NCBI GenBank assembly: GCA_009703975.1
Contig: WLFB01000027.1
Coordinates: forward strand, 1 to 10,331
Direction of reading: 5' to 3'
From: Actinomycetota bacterium
GTDB taxonomy: Bacteria; Actinomycetota; Acidimicrobiia; Acidimicrobiales; Ilumatobacteraceae
DNA length: 10,331 bases
The position numbers and the translations under genes are program-made. Below the pieces are notes generated by a model that was given only the letters and a program-made list of their open reading frames with translations, was not told the DNA's origin and searched no databases. This document shows positions 1 to 5,226 of this stretch, piece after piece (positions within the stretch are counted from its first letter, which is position 1; each line of letters opens with the position of its first letter).

Positions 1-262
1 ATTATGGCCAGTTAAGCAAGCTAAGAGAGTTGTAGTGACTGGCAAAGGCGCGGGACCGGTAATCGTGATCGGCACAACAGGCGACCCTGCAACACCAATT
101 GAGTCGTCACGTAATGCAGCAAAAGCGTTAGAAAGCGGTATTTTTCTAACTGTTAAAGCCGAACAACACACAGGTTACGGAGTCAATACATGCATAGTTG
201 AAACAGTTGACGCGTATCTAATTGACTTGGTTGTTCCCAAGAATGGCAAGGTCTGCGAATAA
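1..262 (+). CDS. TAP-like alpha/beta hydrolase, C-terminal fragment (partial at left edge)
   Basis: The open frame runs in from the left edge (first full codon at position 2) and ends in TAA at 260-262, leaving about 86 residues. The fragment reads LWPVKQAKR, then a strand ending in GTTGDPATP, then EQHTGYG, and ends CIVETVDAYLIDLVVPKNGKVC. This is the C-terminal pattern of the TAP-like family of secreted serine hydrolases and tripeptidyl aminopeptidases of Actinobacteria. The Asp of GDPATP and the His of QHTGYG fit the acid and base of the catalytic triad; the nucleophile Ser and any signal peptide lie outside the window. By family knowledge it probably cleaves peptides or esters outside the cytoplasm. 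It converges on the AhpD-like gene with 28 AT-rich bases between the stops; these hold only a weak 5-bp A/T hairpin. Confidence 0.8.
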   Translation, partial: LWPVKQAKRVVVTGKGAGPVIVIGTTGDPATPIESSRNAAKALESGIFLTVKAEQHTGYGVNTCIVETVDAYLIDLVVPKNGKVCE

Positions 263-290
263 ATTAATTCTGTATTTTATTAAAATCTAA

Positions 291-1340
291 TCAGCGTCGT
301 GAAATTACTTTGTCGACGCCCATCGCTGTTGCTACTGCCAAACGATCTTGTACAAGTTCGGTTTGCATTCTCGCGCCGGTTGAATCAGCAAGTCTTGTCA
401 TCATTTCGAAATTTGCAATCACGGCCGATGCATCAATAACTACAGCAAGACCTGCGATATCAATTAAATTATTGCGCGCCGCAGTCAGCGCTGCTGTGTC
501 AAACTCGGTGGCTGCTGTTGCAAAATCAACAAGTTCCCGTGCGAAACTAACGTCGACGCCGCCAGTCGTATTTTTAACGTTTTCTAAACTAATTTCTAAT
601 CCTTGTTCGGTGCCGCTCCAACTGAGCATGCTGGCATGTGAAGTCGTTCAATAAAAACATTCACGTTGTTGCGAAACTCGAGTTGCGACAAGTTCCATTT
701 GTACCCGTGAAAGCGTTCCACGAGTCCAATGTGGGTCGACCATTTCTTTATCTGGAATATATTGAGCGTCAGCCATCGCCCAGATCACACGGTTGGTTTC
801 GGGCACCGCCGTAAAGGCTTGTACTACAGCCGCATTTTCGTCAGCTGGTGCGATGACTGGAACCCAGTTCAAAGTTGCATCAACAACATTTGCCGGTTTC
901 ATTCTTGATGGCTCGCCAAATGTTGCTGGCGCTAATTCTGGAATACCAAGATCTAATGCTCGACGAAAAGCCGAAACAGTCGCCACCGTGCAAACAACTC
1001 CGCACAGCTCAATAAATGCCAACGGTTCAATTTCTTGTGTGGTTCGCTGATACCAATCACGTGTCAAGGTTGCCGCATGGCGTGCAATTCTGTAAACCGC
1101 ATCATGCGCTGCACTTGAAGCAAAATGTATTTGCAAATTTTTGTTCGCAACGGTTGAAACCGCAACCCACGGTGGCGATGGTTCGCTTTCGCTAACCGCA
1201 AGTAATGCCGTTTGCGCGAGTTCGCGTCTTTGTGCACCCGACCACCATGTGCCTGGCTGCGATAGCGCCGACCAGGCTTGCTCGTGCGCAAAGATTAAGT
1301 CTGCGCGAACATCGCTGATCGAAACATTGATCACATTCAT
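291..1340 (-). CDS. AhpD-like peroxidase-family selenoprotein (in-frame UGA read as Sec231)
   Basis: I read this as one 349-residue protein from ATG 1340-1338 to UGA 293-291, with an internal UGA at codon 231 (650-648). Upstream of it is LSRVQMELVATRVSQQRECFY; downstream is TTSHASMLSWSG. Together they give E216, C228, x, x, U231, x3, H235. This is the AhpD active-site layout: in M. tuberculosis AhpD Glu118, Cys130, Cys133 and His137 have identical spacing, and Cys133 is the reactive thiol. The UGA therefore replaces exactly that cysteine. The frame continues open for 118 codons with normal composition. The N-terminal half (about 55-135) looks like a degenerate second AhpD fold, with only a C113-x3-C117 pair. 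Expected role: reduction of peroxides or a related thiol/selenol redox reaction in the cytoplasm. Translation without Sec would give a 230-residue product lacking the active site. Alternatives are a nonsense mutation or a sequencing error. No selA, selB, selC or selD lies in the window. Readthrough of the final UGA would add only 8 residues before TAA (266-264). It lies 42 bp after tRNA-Ser(CGA), with only a weak AGG-like ribosome site. Confidence 0.78.
606..642 (-). promoter_or_regulatory. Candidate bacterial SECIS hairpin
   Basis: Downstream of the UGA the minus strand can fold as TTC (642-640) with GAA (608-606), then TGCC (636-633) with GGCA (614-611). A 5' bulge AGCAT follows, then an upper stem GCTC (627-624) with GAGC (618-615), closed by the loop AGTTG (623-619). 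The loop G is 26 nt after the UGA and is the second loop base. Bacterial SECIS elements typically have a short upper stem, a G in the first two loop positions, and a loop roughly 16-37 nt from the UGA. The bulge ends in a U directly below the upper stem, as in E. coli fdhF. A competing CATG/CATG hairpin (637-626) exists. The folding was done by eye. Confidence 0.55.
648..650 (-). other. In-frame UGA, candidate selenocysteine codon
   Basis: The minus strand reads GAA TGT TTT TAT TGA ACG ACT TCA CAT. TGA stands where TGC or TGT would complete the C-x-x-C-x-x-x-H motif of AhpD proteins. Cys and Sec codons differ by one base, so a random nonsense mutation is formally possible. However, the exact active-site position, the intact downstream frame and the hairpin that follows favour Sec insertion. 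Confidence 0.72.
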
Positions 1341-1351
1341 TACCTGCTTAC

Positions 1352-1367
1352 ATTAGACGTATCTAAT
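1352..1367. promoter_or_regulatory. Inverted repeat ATTAGA-N4-TCTAAT, candidate operator
   Basis: ATTAGA (1352-1357) and TCTAAT (1362-1367) are perfect complements separated by 4 bases, 11 bp upstream of the AhpD-like start codon and 15 bp past the 3' end of tRNA-Ser(CGA). It has no T-tract and is too short for a strong terminator. It overlaps A/T-rich TANNNT-like sequence on the minus strand that could serve as a -10 box, so repressor binding here would block the selenoprotein gene. The regulator is unknown. Confidence 0.35.
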
Positions 1368-1382
1368 ACTTATTCTAAAAAA

Positions 1383-1472
1383 TGGCGGAAGGGGTGGGAT
1401 TTGAACCCACGGTGGGCCTAAACCCACGACGGTGTTCGAGACCGTTCCATTCGTCCGCTCTGGCACCCTTCC
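1383..1472 (-). tRNA. tRNA-Ser (anticodon CGA)
   Basis: The acceptor strands GGAAGGG (1472-1466) and CCCTTCC (1393-1387) pair fully. The discriminator is G, and CCA is encoded at 1385-1383. The anticodon stem ACGGT/ACCGT encloses the loop CTCGAAC, giving anticodon CGA for UCG codons. The long variable arm GTGGG-TTTAGG-CCCAC marks a class II tRNA. The T arm is GTGGG-TTCAAAT-CCCAC. It lies 23 bp after the tadA stop on the same strand, so it is probably co-transcribed with tadA. It is not tRNA-Sec, which would need UCA and a longer acceptor branch. Confidence 0.97.
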
Positions 1473-1495
1473 GTTTTCAAGGCTACCGCCGAGCG

Positions 1496-1960
1496 CTAAT
1501 TAGTCTTTGCCTCACGCAAATTTTTAAACAGATCAGTTAGAACTTCTGCGCATTGAGTTGCTAAAACTCCATGTACAACTTTTGGATGATGACCTAATCG
1601 TGGATCTGTCGCAATGTTGTACAGACTGCCAAACGCGCCAGCTTTTAGATCTGCAGCGCCAAATACAACTGTGCTAATTCGCGAATTAACAAGTGCGCCA
1701 GCGCACATTGTGCATGGCTCGAGAGTTACCACGAGTGTGCACTCTTCAAGTCGCCATCGTCCCAATAAATTTGCCGCATCACGCAAAGCCAGAATTTCGG
1801 CGTGCGCTGTCGGATCGTTGCGAAGTTCACGTTCGTTATGTCGCGACGCAATGATCACGTCATTATGAATCACGATGGCGCCGACTGGAACGTCATCGTG
1901 CGCGAGTGCGAGCCGCGCTTCAGCCAGAGCAAAATTCATCGCGTCATCGTTAGTGATCAT
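1496..1960 (-). CDS. tadA: tRNA-specific adenosine deaminase
   Basis: A 154-residue zinc deaminase that converts A34 of tRNA-Arg(ACG) to inosine so that CGU, CGC and CGA can be read. The catalytic H53-A-E55 and the zinc-binding P82-C83-x-x-C86 are present. The context matches E. coli TadA closely (DDVPVGAIV, NDPTAHAEI, TLEPCTMCAGA, VVFGA.D.K.GA.GS). The length fits the family. The frame is open further upstream to 2062, but that part only translates tRNA-Ser(GGA), so it is not coding. The ATG at 1960 begins on the final A of that tRNA's CCA; a second in-frame ATG at 1939-1937 (M8) would still leave the whole fold. If tRNA processing cuts after CCA, the first ATG is destroyed on that transcript, so M8 or a separate promoter may be used. 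tRNA-Ser(CGA) follows. Confidence 0.95.
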   Translation of the reverse strand: MITNDDAMNFALAEARLALAHDDVPVGAIVIHNDVIIASRHNERELRNDPTAHAEILALRDAANLLGRWRLEECTLVVTLEPCTMCAGALVNSRISTVVFGAADLKAGAFGSLYNIATDPRLGHHPKVVHGVLATQCAEVLTDLFKNLREAKTN

Positions 1961-2047
1961 GGCGGAGGGGGTGGGATTCGAACCCACGGAGACTTGCGCC
2001 TCACACGCTTTCCAAGCGTGCCGATTCGGCCGCTCTCGCACCCCTCC
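1960..2047 (-). tRNA. tRNA-Ser (anticodon GGA)
   Basis: The acceptor strands GGAGGGG (2047-2041) and CCCCTCC (1970-1964) pair fully. The discriminator is G and CCA is encoded at 1962-1960. The anticodon stem CACGC/GCGTG encloses the loop TTGGAAA, giving anticodon GGA for UCC and UCU. The variable arm GAGGC-GCAA-GTCTC shows class II. The T arm is GTGGG-TTCGAAT-CCCAC. The last base of CCA is also the first base of the tadA ATG. Confidence 0.97.
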
Positions 2048-2110
2048 AAATCGCCCAAACAATGTGAACTGTTCGGCGTTGGCAGGCTATCTGAGCACTG
2101 CTGTAACGAT

Positions 2111-2137
2111 TAACTAGCACGAATAACTAGCACGAAT
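2111..2137. repeat. 13-bp tandem direct repeat
   Basis: AACTAGCACGAAT occurs twice back to back (2112-2124 and 2125-2137) without mismatch; the base before each copy is also T. It sits between the divergent tRNA-Ser(GGA) and SRP RNA genes and ends at the presumed -35 region of the SRP RNA promoter. It may be a recent slippage duplication or a pair of binding sites. Confidence 0.8.
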
Positions 2138-2163
2138 TGCTAATAACAGATTGCGGATATCGT
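2137..2163 (+). promoter_or_regulatory. Candidate SRP RNA promoter
   Basis: TTGCTA (2137-2142) and TATCGT (2158-2163, matching the actinobacterial TANNNT -10 pattern) are separated by 15 bp, slightly short. The -10 ends 8 bp before the predicted RNA 5' end at 2172, as expected for a transcription start there. The call rests on position and weak consensus only. Confidence 0.35.
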
Positions 2164-2171
2164 TAAGAAAC

Positions 2172-2311
2172 CGTTTCCGTCGAGTGAGGTGGCGGCCGGG
2201 TCCTGTGCAACGAGTGCCCAAGAATCAGGTCAGAGCCGGAAGGCAGCAGCCTTCATCGGAACCATTCGAGTGCCGCAGATCGCCTGGTCGTCACTTCAGT
2301 CGGCGGAAACG
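2172..2311 (+). ncRNA. ffs: Signal recognition particle RNA (small bacterial type)
   Basis: The hallmark domain IV hairpin is at about 2226-2252: CAGGTCAG, then CCGGAAGG with its GGAA tetraloop, then AGCAGCC. It is nearly identical to E. coli 4.5S RNA and forms the Ffh M-domain binding site. Outer helices support the limits: CGTTTCCG (2172-2179) pairs exactly with CGGAAACG (2304-2311), GAGTGA (2182-2187) with TCACTTC (2291-2297, one bulged U), and GGCGG (2191-2195) with TCGCC (2280-2284). The RNA with Ffh and FtsY targets nascent membrane and secreted proteins to the translocon. At about 140 nt it is a little longer than the usual ~100 nt, because of the outer helix. A glycosyltransferase begins 8 bp downstream. 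Confidence 0.92.
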
Positions 2312-2319
2312 ATCAAAGT

Positions 2320-3240
2320 TTGGAAACGCATCTGACTTCAGCACCGACAGCCACACCAAAAGTTTCAGTGTTGATGACTTGTTATAACGCAGCTTCGACG
2401 ATTGAACTAAGCGTTCGCAGCATCATCGCTCAAACTTTTACCAACTGGGAGCTTGTCTTAGTCGATAACTGCTCAACCGATAACTCTTTGACTGTTGTTA
2501 AAAATCTCAATGATGATCGCATCAAAATTATTGCTCTTGACAAAAATCATGGCCGAACACCAGCACTTGCCATCGCGCTAGAAAATGCTCACGCAGAATT
2601 TGTAGCGATTCTTGATGCCGATGACATTTCAAGCCAAGATCGCTTGCAACAGCAATATGACTTTCTAACAAACAACCCAAATATTCTTGTCGTCGGCAGT
2701 TGGTATCGCAACATTGATCAACTAGGAAGCCTGATCAACGAAGTGCGAACGCCAACTACAAGTGTTGATGTAATGCGACGAATGGCGTCAGATAACCCAA
2801 TAGTCAATTCGTCGGCAATGTTTCGAACCGAAAGTGCTCGCGCGGTTGGTGGTTATAACCATAATTATTTATACGCACAAGATTTTGCACTCTGGCTCGC
2901 TCTGGCAAATATCGGCGAACTAGCGATTCTGCCAAAGTTTCTAACTGATATTCGTCGAGTGAAATCATCACTGTCTACGATTTCAAGCAATAGTTTGATA
3001 CTCACTGCCGATAACTACGAGTTATATCGCCAAGCACAAAAACTTCCGGGCTTGACCTTGCTCGACAAACTACGCGGCAAGCGAACAGTCGGGCTTTACG
3101 GTCTGCTTTATTCATGGCGATCGTTGCAAGCGCGAAACATAGTTCGAGCACTAGGCCTTTTGATTCAAAACTTGTGGGCATTGCCTTTAGTTGTGTTTGA
3201 GTTATTGCGAAAGGGTTTTTATTCGCTCAAGTCGATCTAG
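2320..3240 (+). CDS. Family 2 (GT-A fold) glycosyltransferase
   Basis: A 306-residue inverting-type glycosyltransferase that would move a sugar from a nucleotide-sugar to an acceptor, probably in cell-surface polysaccharide synthesis; donor and acceptor are unknown. Visible motifs are KVSVLMTCYNA (14-24), LVDNCSTDNS (47-56), the metal/nucleotide-binding D99-A-D101-D102, and the distal QDFALW (187-192) with the acidic residue typical of GT2 enzymes. A hydrophobic stretch near the C-terminus (about 275-296) may contact the membrane. The start is TTG: there is no ATG or GTG before the first beta strand, and upstream codons run into the SRP RNA. No clear ribosome binding site precedes it, so the start is the least certain part. 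The 3' end overlaps the convergent exonuclease gene by 39 bp. No other polysaccharide genes are nearby. Confidence 0.88.
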   Translation: METHLTSAPTATPKVSVLMTCYNAASTIELSVRSIIAQTFTNWELVLVDNCSTDNSLTVVKNLNDDRIKIIALDKNHGRTPALAIALENAHAEFVAILDADDISSQDRLQQQYDFLTNNPNILVVGSWYRNIDQLGSLINEVRTPTTSVDVMRRMASDNPIVNSSAMFRTESARAVGGYNHNYLYAQDFALWLALANIGELAILPKFLTDIRRVKSSLSTISSNSLILTADNYELYRQAQKLPGLTLLDKLRGKRTVGLYGLLYSWRSLQARNIVRALGLLIQNLWALPLVVFELLRKGFYSLKSI

Positions 3241-4086
3241 TAAATGTGTTGCGCCAAATTTTTCTAACATCCCGGTGAACTCTGGTTTGGCACCATTCCA
3301 CTTCCAACTATCTACAGAACCGACTGGTACATCTTGCACCAATGTGGCGATAGTTCGAAACAGTTCGGCATCTTTTCGTTGAGTGCGTAATGTTGTTGCA
3401 AGTTTTTCTGCACCGCGCAACGTTGTTAAGCCATCAGTTTTCCATTGTTCATGATCATCAGGTATCGCATCAAGGGCGATATACCGAGCAAGCACTGTTG
3501 ACGCACTCTTGGCTCCCCAACCAGGCAACCCTGGAAACCCATCAGCGGTATCTCCAACTAGTGCCAAATAATCTGCGATTGATTCGGGGCCAATACCAAA
3601 CTTCTCACGAATAGCAGATTCGTCAAGCACAATATTGTTGCGCCGGTCAACCTGAACAACTCTTCGACCACTTACGCATTGACCTAAATCTTTATCTGGC
3701 GTCAAGATTCGCACTTGATGAACGCGACGGTCTTCACACGCCACAGCCACGCCAGAAGCCAACGCATCGTCAGCTTCGTATTTCTCCATTGCCCAAACCG
3801 TTACGCCCATCGCTCGCAGCGCGTCTTCAACAATTGGTATCTGCTCAAGTAAAACTGGCTCCATACCTTCACTGGTTTTGTATCCGGAATAAAGTTCGTT
3901 ACGAAAACTTTCAATGACATGATCAGTCGCCACTGCAATGTGAGTTGCGCCATCTGCAAGTAGTTGCAGAGTCGAAGTCAAAATCCCAATTGTCGCCGCA
4001 AATGGTGGCGGTTCTTTATCTCGAATCGCAGAGCCGTAATGCTGTCGATACATTTCATATGTACCGTCGATTAAGTGAACTTGCAT
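3202..4086 (-). CDS. Stand-alone 5'-3' exonuclease (FEN/Pol I N-terminal-like)
   Basis: A 294-residue protein resembling the 5' nuclease domain of DNA polymerase I, without any polymerase part. The acidic metal-site residues are in order: D7 (LIDG), D55, E104-A-D106-D107, D131-K-D133, and D179/D182 in GDTADG. The helix-3-turn-helix DNA-binding motif (about 183-195, GFPGLPGWGAKSA) follows directly. R62 and Y69-K70 match the conserved arch basics. It would remove RNA primers or 5' flaps, perhaps as a backup to Pol I. It is the last gene of the ccr operon, 17 bp after the prepilin peptidase, with a weak GGA before the ATG. Its last 39 bp overlap the oncoming glycosyltransferase gene. Confidence 0.93.
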   Translation of the reverse strand: MQVHLIDGTYEMYRQHYGSAIRDKEPPPFAATIGILTSTLQLLADGATHIAVATDHVIESFRNELYSGYKTSEGMEPVLLEQIPIVEDALRAMGVTVWAMEKYEADDALASGVAVACEDRRVHQVRILTPDKDLGQCVSGRRVVQVDRRNNIVLDESAIREKFGIGPESIADYLALVGDTADGFPGLPGWGAKSASTVLARYIALDAIPDDHEQWKTDGLTTLRGAEKLATTLRTQRKDAELFRTIATLVQDVPVGSVDSWKWNGAKPEFTGMLEKFGATHLLDRLERIKTLSQ

Positions 4087-4103
4087 TTATCCAACTTAGT
4101 TGC

Positions 4104-4763
4104 CTAGCTAAAAACCCTCGGCAATCGGTCGCCAAGAAATATACAGACGAGTGTTCCGAGCGTCAGATATGGAGCAAAAGCGAGCCTGCGTTTTAACGAC
4201 CCACGCCCAACTGCAATCAGACTCACCCCAATCACACTGGCACTGAGACACGCGATAAAAATTGCCCAAACCGGCTCGTTGTATCCGAGAAATCCCAAAT
4301 ACCAACCAAGAACTGGCACGAGCCGAACATCTCCCCCGCCCAACCCGCCTGGCGCAATTTTGTTTATTACAGCAAACAAAAAGCCACTGGCTAAAGCACA
4401 AACCAACGCGGCAACAATTGAACCATAACTATCTGCACGAATTGCACTGATTAGCAAAAACAAAACACCAGTCACGCCAATTAAATGTGTAACGCTTCGA
4501 ACTAATTGATGTGTCAAGGCATCAATCATCGTCTGCAGAATTAATCCACTACACAAAATTGCATAGGCAACTTGTAAATCCCAACTTGAAAATCGTATTC
4601 GAATTAAAAATGCAAAGGACACGCCGAGCGCTATGCCCAAAATAGTTAATTTCAGCCGCGAAATGACTATCTGCGAATCAATTTCAAAATTAAATTTCTT
4701 GGCAGTTGCGCCCACCAACGCACCAACTACAGCACCGACGAAAGTCGTCAGCGCAAAAACCAC
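4104..4763 (-). CDS. A24-family prepilin peptidase (short form)
   Basis: A 219-residue membrane protein with about six hydrophobic segments. The two catalytic aspartates of the A24 family are visible: D81 in MIDALTHQL (the D-x-x-T-x-x-L/I pattern) and D145 in GGGDVRLVPVLGWYLG (the GxGD motif). It lacks the N-terminal cytoplasmic cysteine-rich and methylase part of PilD, so it resembles the shorter CpaA/TadV or actinobacterial forms. Family role: cleaving the leader of type IV or Flp-type pilins at the inner face of the membrane. No pilin or pilus assembly gene is in the window. The start is GTG, 10 bp after the epimerase stop and without a clear Shine-Dalgarno, which suggests translational coupling. 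Confidence 0.9.
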   Translation of the reverse strand: MVFALTTFVGAVVGALVGATAKKFNFEIDSQIVISRLKLTILGIALGVSFAFLIRIRFSSWDLQVAYAILCSGLILQTMIDALTHQLVRSVTHLIGVTGVLFLLISAIRADSYGSIVAALVCALASGFLFAVINKIAPGGLGGGDVRLVPVLGWYLGFLGYNEPVWAIFIACLSASVIGVSLIAVGRGSLKRRLAFAPYLTLGTLVCIFLGDRLPRVFS

Positions 4764-4773
4764 GACTTTGTTT

Positions 4774-5202
4774 TTACTCCTGCACTAACTCAATTAGCGT
4801 GCCGAAACTACCTTTTGGGTGGACAAACGCAACTGTTGTGCCGCGCGAACCTTTACGCGGAACATTGTCGATCGGTTTTGCACCGGCATCAATCATTGAT
4901 TGCAATGCCTGCGCACAATTCGCGACACGATAACCAATGTGATGTAAACCCTCACCGCGCTTTTCAAGCGATTTTGCAACCGGAGAATCTGGTCGAGTTG
5001 GTGTCAACAGCTGTACATAGCTCTGCGCAACTTTTAGCAATGCTTCTTCGACTCCATCTTGCTCGACAATTTCGCGATGAGCAACAGTTGCCCCAAATGC
5101 TCGCTTGTAGTAATCAATAGCAGCCTCTAGATCATTAACCGCAATTGCCACATGGTCAATCTCGGTTAACAACATTTCTGGTGAATCACTTATCTCACTC
5201 AT
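4774..5202 (-). CDS. mce: Methylmalonyl-CoA / ethylmalonyl-CoA epimerase
   Basis: A 142-residue protein of the vicinal oxygen chelate (glyoxalase) superfamily with two beta-alpha-beta-beta-beta modules. The expected metal ligands are H17 (DHVAIAV), Q64 (YVQLL), H88 (GLHHIGYRV) and E138 (LIELV), in the order known from Propionibacterium shermanii epimerase. It interconverts the (R) and (S) epimers of methylmalonyl-CoA; in organisms with Ccr the same enzyme also epimerises ethylmalonyl-CoA. It lies 24 bp after ccr in the same direction, supporting a role in the ethylmalonyl-CoA pathway. GAG-rich sequence before ATG 5202 can serve as a ribosome site. M10 is a possible later start that would lose nothing conserved. 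Confidence 0.93.
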   Translation of the reverse strand: MSEISDSPEMLLTEIDHVAIAVNDLEAAIDYYKRAFGATVAHREIVEQDGVEEALLKVAQSYVQLLTPTRPDSPVAKSLEKRGEGLHHIGYRVANCAQALQSMIDAGAKPIDNVPRKGSRGTTVAFVHPKGSFGTLIELVQE

Positions 5203-5226
5203 CTCGCTCGTCTCTCTCGGGTCAAA

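Noticed and set aside
310..654. Plus-strand 114-codon open frame opposite the AhpD-like 3' half
   Set aside because: It is antisense to a recognisable AhpD motif region and shows no family resemblance.
648..1340. Two separate genes (230 and 112 residues) instead of one selenoprotein
   Set aside because: Both lie in the same frame with only 7 codons between them, and the active-site motif spans the junction; the 112-residue part has no ribosome site of its own that I can see.
291..1340. General reassignment of UGA to Trp or Gly in this genome
   Set aside because: The other genes are uninterrupted, use TGG for Trp, and contain no internal UGA.
1383..2047. One of the two long-arm tRNAs being tRNA-Sec
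   Set aside because: Anticodons are CGA and GGA and the acceptor stems have the normal 7 bp; tRNA-Sec would have UCA and an extended acceptor branch.
1961..2062. N-terminal extension of tadA to an upstream ATG at 2062
   Set aside because: The extra 34 residues only translate tRNA-Ser(GGA); TadA homologs start near the residue encoded at 1960-1937.
1802..2117. Plus-strand open frames giving a GVGFEPTETC-type peptide
   Set aside because: This peptide is the familiar false translation of an antisense tRNA-Ser, and the frames run against tadA.
2151..2387. Plus-strand 78-codon open frame over the SRP RNA
   Set aside because: It is an arginine-rich translation of a structured RNA and overlaps the glycosyltransferase start in another frame.
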